This document shows positions 28,028-37,135 of a DNA stretch of 64,000 bases, in pieces; position 1 is the first letter of the stretch, and each line of letters opens with the position of its first letter. The notes below the pieces were generated by a model. That model saw nothing but the letters and a program-made list of their open reading frames with translations, had not been told where the DNA came from and ran no database searches. The stretch lies in contig JOEL01000009.1 in the NCBI GenBank assembly GCA_000720995.1, forward strand, positions 1 through 64,000. Direction: 5' to 3'. A program made the translations under genes and the position numbers. Origin of the DNA: Streptomyces celluloflavus. Lineage in GTDB: Bacteria; Actinomycetota; Actinomycetes; Streptomycetales; Streptomycetaceae.

Positions 28028-28207
28028 TCAGCCGGCGGCCTGCCCCGCCCGCTCGACCACGTAGAGCCGCTGATGGCCTCGGGTGTCGAGCCGGTCGGCC
28101 ACCTTCTCCGCTTCCGCCCGGGTCGCATAGCGGCCGACGCGATAACGGTTGCCGCCCTCGTCCTGGCGGATGACGAGCCAGGGCAACACGGCCCCACCGT
28201 CGGTCAT
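28028..28207 (-). CDS. Small SPOR-domain-like protein
   Basis: A 59-residue protein. ATG 28207 has a GGAGGGG ribosome site. The sequence runs MTDGGAVLPWLVIRQDEGGN, then YRVGRYATRAEAEKVADRL and RLYVVERAGQAAG. The YRVGRYATRAEAEKVADRL stretch and final strand look like a minimal SPOR repeat, the fold that binds denuded peptidoglycan. There is no signal peptide or membrane anchor, so it may act in the cytoplasm or bind something else. It lies between the Nudix and permease genes on the same strand. Confidence 0.75.
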   Translation of the reverse strand: MTDGGAVLPWLVIRQDEGGNRYRVGRYATRAEAEKVADRLDTRGHQRLYVVERAGQAAG

Positions 28208-28410
28208 CGCGCCCCTCCGTCCGCCGCGCAGCGCGCCGTCATGCGCCTCTCCTGTGCTGGTGCCGAAACCGCAATCCGCATATGCCCGAGCCTACGCCCG
28301 ACCTTTACGCACCGGATATGGATTTGCACAAAGAGAAGCCGAACCGGCCACCCGCGGCCCCGGATACCGGGAAACCTGCGAGCGGCCGGTGGGCACGGCT
28401 CGGACCGGAC

Positions 28411-30141
28411 TCAGGCGCCGACCGGCTCCTTGCCCTCTCCCGCCGGCTGTGCCGCCTCCGCCGCGTTCATCTCGGCCTCGACCTGGACCAGCGACGGATT
28501 GCGCCAGGAACTGCGCACACCCCAGTAGTAGAAAGCGAGGCCGATCAGCGCGACCACGGCGATGTCCCAGCCCGCCGGCAGATAGCCCCGGCCGCCGAAC
28601 TCCTTGCCGCCCGCGTACGAGACAGTGGCCATGACCAGCAGATACGCCACCATCCAGGCACCCGCCTTGAGGTGCGGACGCAGCTGGGCCCACGGCTTGC
28701 GGCCCTGGGTCAGCGGCTTGCCGATCTCGTACCAGGCCCAGACCGGCAGCCCGACGGCCATGATCAGAATGACCTTGCCGGTGAGCGGCCAGCGGCCCCA
28801 ATAGAGCACGAGCGAGCCGAAGACCATCGCGACCGGCGCGATGTACGGCATGGCCCGGAGCTTCACCGGACGCTTGAGATCCGGCGCGAGACGGCGCAGC
28901 GACATCACCGCGACCGGGCCCGTGATGTACGAGATGACCGTGGCGACCGACACGATCTCGGCGAGCGAGCCCCAGCCCCGGAAGACCGCGAGGAAGAGGA
29001 AGGCGATCACGAGGTTGAGCACCAGCGCCGGACGCGGCACACCGGTCTTCTTGTCGACCTTGCCGAAGATGCCGGGCAGGTGGCCGTTCTCCTGCACACC
29101 CTGGATCATGCGCGAGGTGGTGGCGGCGTAGATCATGCCGGTGCCGGACGGCGAGACGAACGCGTCCGCGTACAGCAGCAGCGCCAGCCAGTTCAGGCCC
29201 CAGGCCACGGCGAGGTCGGCGAGCGGCGAGTTGTAGCCGAGCTGGGCCCAGCCGCTGACGTCCAGCTTGTCGCCGGGTACCGCCATCAGGAACGCGACCT
29301 GAAGGGCGACGTAGATGACCAGCGCGATCAGGATCGACCAGATGACGGCCTTGGGCAGCGACTTGCCGGGGTTACGGGCCTCGCCCGCGAGGTTCAGCGG
29401 CGACTGGAAGCCGTTGTAGGCCCAGACGATGCCGGAGACGGCGACGGCGGTGAAGACGGAGCTCCAGCCGTTGGGCGTGAAGCCGCCGTGGTCCGTGATG
29501 TTGCTGGTGTCGAAGTGCGCCATCATCAGCGCGCTCGCGGTCAGGATCGGGACGACGACCTTGAAGACCGTGATCGCGGTGTTGGTCTTCGCGAACAGCG
29601 AGATCGCGAACCAGTTCAGGAAGAAGTAGAAGATCAGCAGGATGCTGGCCAGCCCGACACCGGTGCCGGTCAGCTCCTTGCCGTCGTACAGCGCCTGCGC
29701 CCAGCCGAAGTCCCAGGAGCTCATGTACTGGACGGAGGCGGTGGCCTCACCCGGGATGACCGAGACGATCGCGATCCAGTTCGCCCAGGCCGCGAGGTAG
29801 CCGGCGAGCGAGCCGTGCGAGTACTGGCCGTAGCGGACCATGCCGCCGGCCTTCGGGAACATCGAGCCGAGCTCGGTGTAGGTGAGGGCGATCGTGAGCG
29901 CGACGGCCGCGCCGATGACCCAGGCCAGGATCGCGGCCGGCCCGGCGATGGCGGCGGCCCGCTCGGCCCCGAAGAGCCAGCCCGAACCGATGATGGACCC
30001 GAGACCAGTGGCGGTCAGGGCGATGGTCCCGAGGGACCGACGGTAATTCGAGTGCGAGCCCTGCTCCGCACCCGTGGTCTTCGTCGTGCTCACGTGCTTG
30101 GTCTCCTGGTCTTCCCCCGTGCCGTGCACAAACTTCGCCAT
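28411..30141 (-). CDS. APC-superfamily amino acid permease
   Basis: A membrane transporter of 576 residues with about 12-14 helices. The first helix carries the APC substrate motif TATGLGSIIGSGWLFG. Later motifs include the conserved FNGFQSPLNLAGEARNP-like loop (seen as YNGFQSPLNLAGEARNPGKS) and GTGMIYAATTSRM. The overall size and motifs suggest the aspartate/glutamate:proton symporter branch (YveA-like), though this is only a family-level guess. An alternative start is GTG 30093 (VSTTKTTG), which has AGGAGA upstream. A terminal charged tail (EAEMNAAEAAQPAGEGKEPVGA) is cytosolic. Confidence 0.85.
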   Translation of the reverse strand: MAKFVHGTGEDQETKHVSTTKTTGAEQGSHSNYRRSLGTIALTATGLGSIIGSGWLFGAERAAAIAGPAAILAWVIGAAVALTIALTYTELGSMFPKAGGMVRYGQYSHGSLAGYLAAWANWIAIVSVIPGEATASVQYMSSWDFGWAQALYDGKELTGTGVGLASILLIFYFFLNWFAISLFAKTNTAITVFKVVVPILTASALMMAHFDTSNITDHGGFTPNGWSSVFTAVAVSGIVWAYNGFQSPLNLAGEARNPGKSLPKAVIWSILIALVIYVALQVAFLMAVPGDKLDVSGWAQLGYNSPLADLAVAWGLNWLALLLYADAFVSPSGTGMIYAATTSRMIQGVQENGHLPGIFGKVDKKTGVPRPALVLNLVIAFLFLAVFRGWGSLAEIVSVATVISYITGPVAVMSLRRLAPDLKRPVKLRAMPYIAPVAMVFGSLVLYWGRWPLTGKVILIMAVGLPVWAWYEIGKPLTQGRKPWAQLRPHLKAGAWMVAYLLVMATVSYAGGKEFGGRGYLPAGWDIAVVALIGLAFYYWGVRSSWRNPSLVQVEAEMNAAEAAQPAGEGKEPVGA

Positions 30142-30504
30142 CGTAAGAGCGATTCAGAAGATCGGATTCCCCCCTCGGGTCAAAAGTCCCTACGCACTGA
30201 GCCTCTGTGAGGTTTCCAACACCAAGATCCATTCGCCATAACGCCTGAAATGGGGGCAAACAGGACAGAGAGACGGGGGTTACGGATCGGTAGGTGACGC
30301 CAAGATGGCCAACTCCGAACGCGAAAGCAGCCACTGCGGGCCACGAACACGTCGACTGCGAAGCGCCGAAACGGCGACACAAGGCACAACGACGACCCAT
30401 TCCTCCCCCTCTCCCCCTTCATCAGGAGGCGACCCGCCCCCGGGAGACGGCCCGACACCCCTCCCCGGGAGGTGACCCGGGCATCCCTCCCCAGGGCCGC
30501 CCGG
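30142..30504. other. Intergenic region between permease and GntR-type gene
   Basis: About 360 bases with no gene I can support. It includes the permease promoter/leader and the 3' end of the GntR transcript. GGGAGG/CCTCCC motifs recur near 30430-30490 and may form a terminator-like structure, but I see no clean hairpin. Confidence 0.4.
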
Positions 30505-31257
30505 CTACTTCACCGGGAGGTGGTACGTGACCCGGTGGCGGTCCGCGAGCGTGACGACATCGGCCGTCTCGACCGGCCGCCCGCCCGCGAAGTACGTACG
30601 TGAGACGACCAGGACCGCATGGCCCGGCACACCGCCGAGCGTCATGGCCTCCTCCGCCAGCCCCGGCCGCGCCCCGACCTCCTCCACGACGTTGTCCACC
30701 ACGACGTCGATGGCGGCCATCCGCTCGACCACACCACGCCCGGCCAGCGGCCCCTCCTCCGGCAGCATCACCGGCGTCCGCCCGGTGATCTCCAGGGGCT
30801 CCCAGGACGTGGAGAGCATCGACGGCTCCCCCTCCGCCCGGTAGAGATAGCGCGTCCGCATCACTCTGGCCCCCACCGGAATCCGCAGCCGGGCCGCGAC
30901 CTCCAGACCGGCCTCCCGCTGACCGCTGCTGGACTCCCAGGTCCCCTTCACCCGCTCGTCCGTCTGCTCCTGACGGAACGGGCTGGAGCAGACCGACGAG
31001 TGATAGCCGACGCGGGCGATACGACGCGGAACGGGCTTCTCGCGTACATAGGTCCCCGACCCCGAACGGCCCTCGACCAGCCCCTCCGCCATCAGCACTT
31101 TCCGCGCTTCCAGGGCGACGGTGTCCGAGACGCCGTATTCCTGGCGGATACGGGCCTGGGAAGGGAGGCGGGTATGCGGCGGCAGGACCCCGTCGACGAT
31201 CTTCTGACGCAGGTCACCGGCGACGCGAAGGTACGCGGGCTGCTCACCGAAAGACAC
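30505..31257 (-). CDS. GntR-family transcriptional regulator with UTRA domain (HutC subfamily)
   Basis: A protein of 250 residues starting at GTG 31257 behind GGGAGGGG. The N-terminal winged helix (about 8-75) shows the GntR pattern YLRVAGDLRQKI ... LPSQARIRQEYGVS ... VEGRSGSGTYV. The C-terminal UTRA ligand-binding domain follows (ARVMRTRYLYRAEGEP ... VLVVSRTYFAGGRPVETADVV). It is a one-component regulator responding to an unknown small molecule. It is divergent from the cytochrome P450 gene and could control it. An inverted repeat GTCAG-N7-CTGAC lies 24 bp upstream of its start. Confidence 0.88.
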   Translation of the reverse strand: MSFGEQPAYLRVAGDLRQKIVDGVLPPHTRLPSQARIRQEYGVSDTVALEARKVLMAEGLVEGRSGSGTYVREKPVPRRIARVGYHSSVCSSPFRQEQTDERVKGTWESSSGQREAGLEVAARLRIPVGARVMRTRYLYRAEGEPSMLSTSWEPLEITGRTPVMLPEEGPLAGRGVVERMAAIDVVVDNVVEEVGARPGLAEEAMTLGGVPGHAVLVVSRTYFAGGRPVETADVVTLADRHRVTYHLPVK

Positions 31258-31280
31258 GGGCCCCTCCCAACAGCTTGACA

Positions 31281-31297
31281 GTCAGCAACAGCCTGAC
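31281..31297. promoter_or_regulatory. Inverted repeat, candidate GntR-type operator
   Basis: GTCAG-N7-CTGAC, 24 bp upstream of the GntR start codon. Its position suits autoregulation. The sequence is not a textbook GntR site, so this is only a candidate. Confidence 0.3.
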
Positions 31298-31428
31298 GAC
31301 TGCGCGTTGCCGGCCGCAACCTTGGGCCAGAAATTCACCCAATGTGCTGACATCCAGCTCAACCGGCATACATCGCCGGACCCCGCACCCCGAAGCACCC
31401 GGGCGCCGTATGCCCTCCGGCACGGCCG

Positions 31429-31457
31429 GTGTCAGAACCGTGTCAGTCGTATGTCAG
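31429..31457 (+). promoter_or_regulatory. Three direct heptamers at 11-bp spacing, candidate SARP-binding site
   Basis: GTGTCAG at 31429-31435, GTGTCAG at 31440-31446 and ATGTCAG at 31451-31457 are each separated by 4 bp. SARP regulators bind heptamer direct repeats with exactly this one-helical-turn period, close to the -10 of target promoters. The array ends 47 bp before the P450 start codon. A SARP-domain regulator is encoded directly downstream of the P450. Confidence 0.55.
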
Positions 31458-31504
31458 GTCCGCCAGCGATGGTGACCGCAACAACCGCCACGAAAGGACA
31501 TCCG

Positions 31505-32731
31505 ATGAGCCAATCGGTTCCCATCCCGCACGGCCTTCCCACGGAGCGCGATGCGGGCCCCTTCGACCCGCCCCGCCACATCACCCGGCTGCGCGAGGCC
31601 CGCCCGGTCAGTCCCATGGTCTTCCCCGACGGTCACGAGGGCTGGATCGTCACCGGCTACGACGCGGTCCGCCGGCTCATGGCCGACACCCGGTTCAGCT
31701 CCCGCCAGGACATCGGCATTCTCCACGTGCCGTACGAGATCCCCGGCCTGCCCGCCATCACCGAACCGTCCCCGCAGCCGCCGGGCATGTTCATCGCCAT
31801 GGATCCGCCGGACCACACCCGGCTGCGGCGCATGCTCACCGGCGCCTTCACCGTAAAACGCATGAAGCAGCTCGAAGAGCGCGTCATCGGCATCGCCGAG
31901 CAGCAACTGGACGAGATGGCGCGCCTCACCCCGCCGGTCGACCTGGTCAAGGAGTTCGCGCTGCCGGTGCCGTCCCTGGTGATCTGCGAACTGCTCGGCG
32001 TCCCCTACACGGACCGGGAGAACTTCCAGGTCAACTCCGCCAAGTTCTTGAACAAGGAGTTGCCGTTCGACGAGCAGATCGCCGCGTACACCGAACTCTC
32101 CGCGTACCTGGCCGAACTGGTCACGCGCAAACGCGCCACCCCCGGCGAGGACATACTGTCCGACCTGGCCCGCCGTGCCGACATCGGCATCGAGGAACTG
32201 ACCGGCATCGCCTTCCTGCTGCTGCTCGCGGGCCACGAGACCACCGCCAACATGCTGGCGCTGGGCACCTTCGCGCTCCTGGAGCACCCCGAGCAGCTCG
32301 CCGAACTGCGCGCCGACCCGGATCTGCTTCCCGGCGCCGTGGAGGAACTCACGCGCTACCTGTCCATCGCCGACATCCTCTATCGCTACGCCACGGAGGA
32401 CATCGAACTCGGCGGCGAAAAGATCGGCGAGGGATCGACCGTCCTCGTCTCCACACTGGCCGCCAACCGCGACCCCCGGCGCTTCGACAACCCCGACACC
32501 CTGGACATCCACCGCAAGGCCCGCGGTCACCTCTCCTTCGGCCACGGCATCCACCAATGCCTCGGCCAGCAACTGGCCCGCGTCGAAATGCGCGCCGGTT
32601 TCGAGGGACTGCTGCGCCGCTTCCCGACCCTTGAGCTCGCCGTCCCCGCCGGCGAAGTGAAACTCAAGACCAACATGCAGATCTACGGCGTCCACGAACT
32701 GCCGGTCACCTGGACGGAGTCGGCCCGGTAG
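31505..32731 (+). CDS. Cytochrome P450 (CYP105-like)
   Basis: A soluble monooxygenase of 408 residues. The I-helix oxygen-binding motif is AGHETT (242-247), the K-helix ExxR is ELTR (281-284), and the heme-ligand loop FGHGIHQCLG has Cys352. The overall length and N-terminal layout (DPPRHITRLREARPV) fit bacterial class I P450s of the CYP105 type, which oxidise xenobiotics and secondary metabolites. No ferredoxin or reductase gene is adjacent, so electrons must come from elsewhere. GAAAGGA lies before the ATG. Upstream heptamer repeats and the neighbouring regulator suggest pathway-type control. Confidence 0.93.
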   Translation: MSQSVPIPHGLPTERDAGPFDPPRHITRLREARPVSPMVFPDGHEGWIVTGYDAVRRLMADTRFSSRQDIGILHVPYEIPGLPAITEPSPQPPGMFIAMDPPDHTRLRRMLTGAFTVKRMKQLEERVIGIAEQQLDEMARLTPPVDLVKEFALPVPSLVICELLGVPYTDRENFQVNSAKFLNKELPFDEQIAAYTELSAYLAELVTRKRATPGEDILSDLARRADIGIEELTGIAFLLLLAGHETTANMLALGTFALLEHPEQLAELRADPDLLPGAVEELTRYLSIADILYRYATEDIELGGEKIGEGSTVLVSTLAANRDPRRFDNPDTLDIHRKARGHLSFGHGIHQCLGQQLARVEMRAGFEGLLRRFPTLELAVPAGEVKLKTNMQIYGVHELPVTWTESAR

Positions 32732-32785
32732 AACCGTCGGCCGAGCACGTCATCCGTGCGGGAACGCGCCTTCGGGGCCTGTCTT

Positions 32786-32824
32786 GTGGATCCTTCCGGT
32801 GGATCATCTCGGTGGACCCTCCCG
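32786..32824. repeat. Three tandem 13-bp repeats upstream of SARP-type regulator gene
   Basis: GTGGATCCTTCCG, GTGGATCATCTCG and GTGGACCCTCCCG are head to tail, followed by a partial GTGAGC. They lie in the 321-bp gap between the P450 stop and the regulator start and may be an operator. Nothing else in the gap is recognisable. Confidence 0.7.
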
Positions 32825-33052
32825 GTGAGCGGCGAAGCAATTCTTCAATTAGGAAATGCCCTGGTCAAACGAGCAGAGGGGCGGTGGAGAGGCGGACTCG
32901 GAGAAGACATGCCACCCCTCGGCGAGAACTGGCCGGCCGAGGTGGGCACGCCCGCACAGGGACCGTAACCACATCAACAACCCGCAGCGCGCCAGTAATT
33001 GGATGCCCGCCGGCATTGGGTGCCCGCCGAACGCCCATGGCAAAATCAGCGG

Positions 33053-36000
33053 GTGCAGATCGGGATGCTGGGTCCGTTCGAGGTGCGCACGGACGACGGC
33101 GGCTTGGCCGACGTACCGGGTGCGCGGGTGCGCGGACTGCTGATCGCCCTCGCGCTCAGGCCGGGGCACGTGGTTCCGAAGGCGTCGCTCGTCGACTGGA
33201 TCTGGGGGGAGCATCCGCCCGCCGAAGCGACGAACGCCCTGCACCGCTTGGTTTCCCGGCTGCGGAAGGCACTGCCGGACGGGGTGCTCGAGAGGCGGCC
33301 GGACGGCTACCGGTTGACGGTGGACCCCGACGCCGTCGACGCCGTGCGGTTCGAACGCCTCGTCGCCGCGGGCCAGGCCCGTACCGAGGACGGTGCCCGG
33401 CGGGTGCGGCTGCTACGCGAGGCCCTCGGTCTGTGGCGCGGTGCGGCCATGCAGGACGTCGGTCTGGACAGCGCCGCGTTCGACGCCGCGGCCGTCCGGC
33501 TGGCGGGGCTGCGGCTGACCGCCACGGAGGAGCGGGCCGACGCGGAGGTCGCCCTCGGACGCGGTGCGGAGCTGGTCACGGAGCTGACCGACCTGGTGGC
33601 CGCGCACCCGGTGCGGGAACGGCTCGTCGCCGCGCTGATGCGCGCCCTCGTCGCGGCCGGCCGTGACAGCGAGGCACTGCTGGTGTTCCAGCGCGCGCGG
33701 GAGGCGCTGGCCGACACGCTGGGCGTCGACCCCGCGCCGGAGCTGGCCGCGTTGCATCTCGCGCTGCTGCGGGGCGAGTCGGGGCGGCGGGAGGCGAGCC
33801 GCAAGACCAACCTGCGTGCCGAGCTGACCACCTTCGTCGGCAGGAGCGCCGATGTCGCCGCGGTCCGCGAGCTCATCGCCGGGCACCGGCTCACCACCGT
33901 GATCGGGCCGGGCGGCTCGGGGAAGACCAGGCTGGCCACGGAGACCGCGCACACGCTGCTCGGCGACCTGCCGGACGGGGCCTGGCTGGTGGAGCTCGCC
34001 GCCCTCGGCGCGGACGGCGACGTGGCGCAGTCGACGCTCGCCGGGCTGGGCCTGCGGGACGCCCTGCTCCGCGGGGCCCCGAACGCGGAGCTGACGGACC
34101 GGCTCATCGCCGCGATCCGCGAGCGGGAGGCGCTGCTGATCCTGGACAACTGCGAGCACGTGATCGAGTCCGCGGCGGTGTTCGCCCACCGGATGCTCGG
34201 GGAGTGCCGGCGGCTGCGGATCCTGGCGACGAGCCGGGAACCGCTCGGCATCACCGGGGAGGCACTGTGGCCGGTCGAGCCGCTGGCCCTGCCGGCGGGG
34301 GACGCGGGACCGGGCGAGATCGAGTCCGCACCCGCCGTCCAGCTGCTGCGGGACCGGGCCGGGGCGGTGCGCCGGGATCTCGCGGGCGATGCGCACACGC
34401 TGGCGACGATGGTGCGCGTCTGCCGGGCGCTGGACGGGATGCCGCTGGCGATCGAACTGGCCGCGGCCCGGCTGCGCACCATGTCCATGGACCAGCTCGC
34501 CCACCGGCTCGACGACCGGTTCCGCCTGCTGACCAGCGGCAGCCGGACCGCGCTGCCGCGGCACAGGACGCTGCGCGCGGCGGTCGACTGGAGCTGGGAG
34601 CTGCTCACCGACGCCGAACGGACGGTCCTGCGCAGGCTCTCGGTGTTCTCCGGCGGGGCGAGCCTGGAAGCGGCCGAACGGGTCTGCGCGGGCGACGCGG
34701 TCGGGCCGGAGCAGGTGCTCGAACTGCTCACCGCGCTGACCGAGAAGTCGCTGCTGGTCGCCGAGGGCGACGGCGCCCCGCGCTACCGCATGATCGGCAC
34801 GATCCAGGAGTACGCGGGGCACCGGCTCGCGGAGGTGGGGGAATCGGACCTGGCGCGCCACGCGCACCTGGTCTGCTTCACCGAACTCACCGAGACCGCG
34901 GAGCCGCACCTGCGCCGCGCCGAGCAACTGGACTGGCTGGCCACGCTCAGGACCGAGCACGACAACATCGGTTCGGCGATGCGCGGCGCGCTCGCGGCCG
35001 GTGAGGCGCAGGCGGCGATGCGGCTCGCGGCGGGCGCCGGCTGGTACTGGTGGCTCGGCGGGCACAAGACCGAGGGCATGGAGCTGATCACCGCGGCCAC
35101 CAGGACGCCCGGCGACGTGACCGACGGGGTCCGGGCCACGGTGTACGCCCTGGCCTCGATGTTCGTGAGCTCCGGATGGGGCGACGAGCACCAGGCCGCG
35201 GAGTGGATCCACCAGGCGTACCGGTTCAGCCGTCGCAGCGAGCGCAGTCACCCGCTGATGGGGTTCGTCGCCCCTCTGGAACGCATGCTGCGCACGCCCG
35301 ACGCGTTCCTGCCCGCGTTCGAACCGCTGCTCGACGACGAGGACCCCTGGGCGCGTGCGCTGGCCCGGCTGCACCTGGGCAAGATGCGGATCGTGCTCGG
35401 CCGGGGCGGGCGGGACGCGGACGTGTACCTGGAGACGGCCCTCGCCGAGTTCCGGGCCCTCGGCGAGCGGTTCGGGATCTCGTTCGCCCTGACCGAGCTG
35501 GCGGACCGGATCGCCGTGCGCGGCGAGTTCGCCGGCGCGTGCGAGCACTACGAGCAGGCGATCGCGGTCGTCACCGAGGTCGGCGCCACCGAGGACGTCA
35601 TCCGCATGCGGTCGCGGCAGGCGCAGCTGTACTGGCTGCTGGGCGACGAGGACGCCGGCACGGCCGCCATCGCCGAGGCACAGCGGTACGCGGAGCGGGT
35701 CACCTGGCCGGACGCCCTGGCCGAACTGGCCCTCTCGAAGGCCGTACTCGCCCGGTGGGGCGGCAACACCGCGGAGGCGCACCGGCAACTCGCCGTCGCA
35801 AGGGCCATATGGGGCGAGGAGGCGGAGCACGCGAACATCCGCGCGGCCACCCACGACCTGCTCGGCTACCTCGCCAACGACCTCGACGAGGTCCGGGCCC
35901 ACCGCACGGCGGCCTGCGCCGCGGCCTCCGAGGCGGGACACGCGCCCCTGATCGCACAGGTACTCGTCGGCGTCGCAGACCTGGCCCTACGCCACGCCGA

Positions 36001-36193
36001 CCACGCCCAAGCCGCACGCCTCCTCGCGGCAAGCACCGCCGTACGCGGCCTGCCGGACCACTCCCACCCGGACGCGGCCCGGATCGAACAGACCACACGA
36101 CACCACCTCGGCGACGCACGGTTCACCGAGGCGACTCGGGAGGGGAGGCGGGCCGGCTGGTCTCAACTTGCCGAGGTCACGCTCGCTTCGTGA
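33053..36193 (+). CDS. AfsR-like SARP/BTAD-NB-ARC-TPR regulator
   Basis: A regulator of 1046 residues. I chose GTG 33053 (VQIGMLGPFEVRTDDGG) because AfsR-family proteins start this way. No clear ribosome site is seen, so it may be leaderless. It has a winged-helix DNA-binding domain (about 1-90, WGEHPPAEATNALHRLVSRL), a BTAD all-helical domain (about 95-240) and an NB-ARC/STAND ATPase. The ATPase shows Walker A GPGGSGKT near 284, Walker B LLILDNCEH and GMPLAIELAAARL. A long helical TPR-like C-terminal half (about 560-1046) follows. It would activate transcription after a signal permits ATP hydrolysis. The P450 upstream is a plausible target. Confidence 0.92.
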   Translation: MQIGMLGPFEVRTDDGGLADVPGARVRGLLIALALRPGHVVPKASLVDWIWGEHPPAEATNALHRLVSRLRKALPDGVLERRPDGYRLTVDPDAVDAVRFERLVAAGQARTEDGARRVRLLREALGLWRGAAMQDVGLDSAAFDAAAVRLAGLRLTATEERADAEVALGRGAELVTELTDLVAAHPVRERLVAALMRALVAAGRDSEALLVFQRAREALADTLGVDPAPELAALHLALLRGESGRREASRKTNLRAELTTFVGRSADVAAVRELIAGHRLTTVIGPGGSGKTRLATETAHTLLGDLPDGAWLVELAALGADGDVAQSTLAGLGLRDALLRGAPNAELTDRLIAAIREREALLILDNCEHVIESAAVFAHRMLGECRRLRILATSREPLGITGEALWPVEPLALPAGDAGPGEIESAPAVQLLRDRAGAVRRDLAGDAHTLATMVRVCRALDGMPLAIELAAARLRTMSMDQLAHRLDDRFRLLTSGSRTALPRHRTLRAAVDWSWELLTDAERTVLRRLSVFSGGASLEAAERVCAGDAVGPEQVLELLTALTEKSLLVAEGDGAPRYRMIGTIQEYAGHRLAEVGESDLARHAHLVCFTELTETAEPHLRRAEQLDWLATLRTEHDNIGSAMRGALAAGEAQAAMRLAAGAGWYWWLGGHKTEGMELITAATRTPGDVTDGVRATVYALASMFVSSGWGDEHQAAEWIHQAYRFSRRSERSHPLMGFVAPLERMLRTPDAFLPAFEPLLDDEDPWARALARLHLGKMRIVLGRGGRDADVYLETALAEFRALGERFGISFALTELADRIAVRGEFAGACEHYEQAIAVVTEVGATEDVIRMRSRQAQLYWLLGDEDAGTAAIAEAQRYAERVTWPDALAELALSKAVLARWGGNTAEAHRQLAVARAIWGEEAEHANIRAATHDLLGYLANDLDEVRAHRTAACAAASEAGHAPLIAQVLVGVADLALRHADHAQAARLLAASTAVRGLPDHSHPDAARIEQTTRHHLGDARFTEATREGRRAGWSQLAEVTLAS

Positions 36194-36321
36194 ACGAGAG
36201 GGGGGTGAGCGCATTCGATGATCCTGCGGACCGGGTGCGGACTGCGCGGACCGCCATCGTCGAATTCAGACGACGACTCACCGGGCGTCCGATACCGTCC
36301 GCCCAGCGGAAAGGGGCGCCC

Positions 36322-36651
36322 ATGGCACTGGTGAAGAAAGGCTCGCGTCGCATCACCATCGACGGGGACACCTATCGGTGGCGCCTGCGAGGCCGGCCGA
36401 CGTACGACCAAGGGCTGTGCTGCTCCCCTCTCACCTACGCGGTCGAGCTTGCGGAGCAGCCCGGCGCCACGCTGGTGGTCACGACGAGCCAGCCGCACCC
36501 GAGTAACTGGTTCGAGCGCCCCGCAGCGCCGGTCCTGCCATCCGACGTGGCCCACGCGATCCGGCTCGCTCGTGCCGCGGGCTGGATTCCCGAGAACCCC
36601 GGCTCGCCATTCCACCTCACCCAGCCCGACGCGTTCGTTCCGCCGCCCTGA
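36322..36651 (+). CDS. Hypothetical protein
   Basis: A 109-residue protein starting MALVKKGSRRITIDGDTYRW, with GGAAAGG upstream of the ATG. It has a short N-terminal beta-rich part (RRITIDGDTYRWRLRG), a strand TLVVTTSQPHP, and a C-terminal helix (SDVAHAIRLARAAGW). There is no membrane segment. I recognise it only as a type of small conserved protein seen in actinomycetes. It opens the accessory stretch that leads to the Pgl island. Confidence 0.65.
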   Translation: MALVKKGSRRITIDGDTYRWRLRGRPTYDQGLCCSPLTYAVELAEQPGATLVVTTSQPHPSNWFERPAAPVLPSDVAHAIRLARAAGWIPENPGSPFHLTQPDAFVPPP

Positions 36652-36676
36652 CCATGTCGAAGGCCGTCCTCCGGCT

Positions 36677-37135
36677 TCAGTCCCACCAGTTGAGGAGTGC
36701 CTCAGCTAGGTTGTCCGGACGCCAGTACTGGATCTGACGGCACGCGGCCGCGGTCAGGGCCGTGCTGTCCACCCGATCCCATGGCATCGCGAGTTCCTTG
36801 AGTTGCAGCAACCGGAAACCCGAATACGTGAATGCATCCGCCCAAGGCGGCGGCGACCGAAAGCCGACAGTCCCGCCGTATTCCGTCGGTGTCTGGTCGC
36901 AGAAGATGACCCAGGGAACATGCACCAGACAGACGACGGCATGGATGCCGTCTGCGGTGACAATGTCGGCACTGTGGAAACTGCGAGGGTTCTGAGCTGG
37001 GTCGAACTCGACGACTCGCCCCCGAACTGCGCGGGCCGCCACGTGGCACGCAGAGCGGAAATCGGCTCCGCTCACCTCTGGGAATGGCTCGTCGCCCCGG
37101 TCTCTGAATCCGATGGCTTCCTTCGGCAGCCGCAT
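36677..37135 (-). CDS. Hypothetical protein
   Basis: A 152-residue protein starting at ATG 37135 (MRLPKEAIGFRDRGDEPF) behind GAGGGAGAG. It shows alternating strands (GIHAVVCLVHVPWVIF) and a tryptophan-rich end (YWRPDNLAEALLNWWD). There is no signal peptide or membrane helix. Size and context, among broken toxin-antitoxin and other small genes, would fit an immunity or antitoxin-like protein, but no family is recognised. Its start overlaps the broken gene upstream by 64 nt. Confidence 0.6.
   Translation of the reverse strand: MRLPKEAIGFRDRGDEPFPEVSGADFRSACHVAARAVRGRVVEFDPAQNPRSFHSADIVTADGIHAVVCLVHVPWVIFCDQTPTEYGGTVGFRSPPPWADAFTYSGFRLLQLKELAMPWDRVDSTALTAAACRQIQYWRPDNLAEALLNWWD

Larger units (their letters stand above)
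31258..31504. other. Divergent control region between GntR regulator and P450
   Basis: A 247-bp region shared by two divergent genes. It contains the inverted repeat at 31281-31297 and the three-heptamer array at 31429-31457. A TTGACA at 31275-31280 has no good -10 at normal distance. Confidence 0.5.

Noticed and set aside
30142..30300. Riboswitch in the amino acid permease leader
   Set aside because: The leader is long, but I could not match it to any riboswitch consensus I know.
31275..31280. TTGACA as a -35 box for the P450 gene
   Set aside because: The hexamer at normal spacing (GACTGC) does not resemble a -10, and the site is over 200 bp from the start codon.
35050..36651. 533-residue plus-strand frame overlapping the AfsR-like gene
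   Set aside because: Most of it is an Arg-rich shadow of the regulator. Only its last 109 codons, from ATG 36322 with a ribosome site, look like a real gene.
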